Below the pieces are notes generated by a model, which searched no databases, was not told the origin of the DNA, and saw nothing but the letters and a program-made list of their open reading frames with translations. Shown here in pieces: positions 62,825 through 64,000 of a stretch of 64,000 bases of DNA. The stretch covers positions 12,418,001 to 12,482,000 of the forward strand of contig JAKSXM010000238.1 in NCBI GenBank assembly GCA_022575985.1. The letters run 5' to 3'. The translations under genes were made by a program, and so were the position numbers. Origin of the DNA: Anagrus nilaparvatae. Taxonomy: Eukaryota; Arthropoda; Insecta; Hymenoptera; Mymaridae. Numbering within the stretch: the stretch's first letter is position 1; every line of letters begins with the position of its first letter.

Positions 62825-63664
62825 TTTAGTGACTATAAAATTGTTTTAAAACTTAAATTATAAAAAAACAGTAAAGTATATAAATAATTCATTAATTATT
62901 AAAAGTAAACTACTTACTTGACATTTGCTATTTAAGTTCCGTTATTTTTCTTTATAATAATGCAGTCTATGAACTGTCTTTTTATTTGTCTGAAGACTCA
63001 TTGCAAAAAATAGTTTTTCTTAACTTTCACCAAATCATTTTTCTTACAGTTTTTAAAAGACAAAAGAAATTCAAGGTCTTAAGACATTGTAATAATGAAT
63101 AATAAATTCTTTGTTTATATTTAGCTTACTTCTCTAAGCAACGTTAAAGATAGTAAGATAACACAAATTAAATAATGAATGCATTTTTATCAGGTCAATC
63201 ACGTTTGCGCCATGTTTATTGACCTGAAGACAGTGGGGGTAATGCACTGCACTATACATTTTACCAACCTTGAATCTGAGTCCTAATATTTTTTTATTGT
63301 ATTTTTTTATTCATAAAATCAATAAATAATACACAGTGTAGTTGGTATCACTGAAATCTGCCGGGTATATTGTAAATAAATAAGTTAATTTACAGCTGAT
63401 TTTTTATAGAAAGGTCATGGAAGGGGCAAAAAAACATGTGCTTTATTATCATGATTACTGTAACGTGCTGCCACCATCGTATTATTTTAATGAATAAAAT
63501 TGCAAATAAACAATGTTTAATAAACAAAAGAATATTTCATAACCTGCATTAAAAAAACGTGTTTTTTACTGGAAAAGAAGAGTTGATTCGCAGTTTAAAA
63601 TAATGGATAATAAATTTTAATCTGTCCAAAAATTTTTATAATTTTTTTAAACACTGTTGCAATC
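62825..63664. promoter_or_regulatory. Divergent intergenic region FBXL4 / GatA
   Basis: About 840 bases between two start codons facing away from each other. It contains GGTCAATCACG...TTGACC around 63193-63222 and CAGTGGGGGTAATGCAC near 63231. No coding exon. It could act as a bidirectional promoter. Confidence 0.4.
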
Positions 63665-64000
63665 ATGAACAAAATTTTATCCTCAACCATTAAAAAAACA
63701 AGTGATAAAATAGCAAGTTCAGAAATACAGCCTTCAGAATTAACAAAAACAGCCTTAAAATTGTCGGGTTCCTTAAAACCTTTAAATTATTTTATTACCA
63801 CTGCAACTAAAATTGCTCAGCAGCAATCAAACAGTTCAGATGAAAGACAAAATTTTAAAAAGTTGAAAGGAGTTTTAGATGGGATACCAATTGGTGTAAA
63901 AGATAATTTTTGTACAGCTGACCATTTGACAACATGTGCTTCCCGAATGCTTGCAAACTTTGTACCCACTTATGACGCTACAGTCTACAGTAAATTGAAA
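63665..64000 (+). CDS. QRSL1: Mitochondrial Glu-tRNA(Gln) amidotransferase subunit A (3' cut by window)
   Basis: The frame is open from ATG at 63665 to the window end, 112 codons. It starts with a basic, Ser/Thr-rich leader (MNKILSSTIKKTSDKIAS) suited to mitochondrial import. It then has the amidase N-terminal signature: LNYFITTAT, GVLDGIPIGVKDNF with the catalytic Lys of the Ser-Ser-Lys triad, and TTCASRMLANFVPTYDATV. GatA hydrolyses glutamine and, in the GatCAB complex, converts Glu-tRNA(Gln) to Gln-tRNA(Gln) for mitochondrial translation. The Ser residues of the triad lie beyond the window. Confidence 0.92.
   Translation, partial: MNKILSSTIKKTSDKIASSEIQPSELTKTALKLSGSLKPLNYFITTATKIAQQQSNSSDERQNFKKLKGVLDGIPIGVKDNFCTADHLTTCASRMLANFVPTYDATVYSKLK

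Overview
The window is AT-rich arthropod nuclear DNA, most likely from an insect. The reasons are short-intron genes with GT-AG junctions, a secreted peritrophin-type chitin-binding protein whose promoter has a TATA box and an arthropod TCAGT initiator, and insect-like versions of UBC9, VKOR, ACK kinase, FBXL4 and TRMT10C. A parasitoid-type hymenopteran is a guess from the overall flavour, not shown by the sequence. Exons were joined by hand from splice sites and reading phase; every multi-exon model below keeps one open frame across all junctions.

Positions 1-21,000 are accessory DNA. They hold several foldback (inverted-repeat) elements (1-1291, 3551-4336, 9970-10350, 18530-19017), a hAT-like MITE with target duplication (6114-6286), a TA-flanked MITE family (10528-10747, 13909-14024, remnant at 42354), a ~300-bp-period repeat block (10820-11830), a 2.4-kb element with ~95-bp terminal inverted repeats (15639-18058) and a decayed transposon ORF (2110-2846). 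Among them lie one small chitin-binding gene (5300-5669) and a minus-strand cluster of F-box/LRR genes: two intact, one that has precisely lost its F-box, and at least two broken relatives. A direct duplication (about 8050-10800 and 11920-14095) explains part of the cluster, and the two copies can be used to date the transposon insertions relative to each other.

Positions 21,000-38,050 hold ordinary cellular genes: a large Ser/Asn-rich protein of unknown function (+, 5' end not found), vitamin K epoxide reductase (-), the SUMO-conjugating enzyme UBC9 (-) and an ACK/TNK2-family tyrosine kinase (+) with SAM-like, kinase, SH3, CRIB and UBA regions.

Positions 40,480-55,758 form one unrecognised five-exon gene (+). 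Its intron of more than 11 kb contains three intronless genes: a 292-codon open frame (+) that resembles the nucleoprotein of phlebo/tenui-like negative-strand RNA viruses and looks like an intact endogenous viral element, and two tandem minus-strand paralogues (565 and 558 aa) of unknown function with a shared C-terminal CxCxxC...H motif. This nested locus is the most novel part of the window.

Positions 56,000-64,000 hold a small coiled-coil gene (-) and then three genes whose products act in or on mitochondria: TRMT10C (mitochondrial RNase P / tRNA methyltransferase, +), FBXL4 (-) and the start of GatA (mitochondrial Glu-tRNA(Gln) amidotransferase subunit A, +, cut by the window end). TRMT10C and FBXL4 converge; FBXL4 and GatA diverge from a shared ~840-bp intergenic region.
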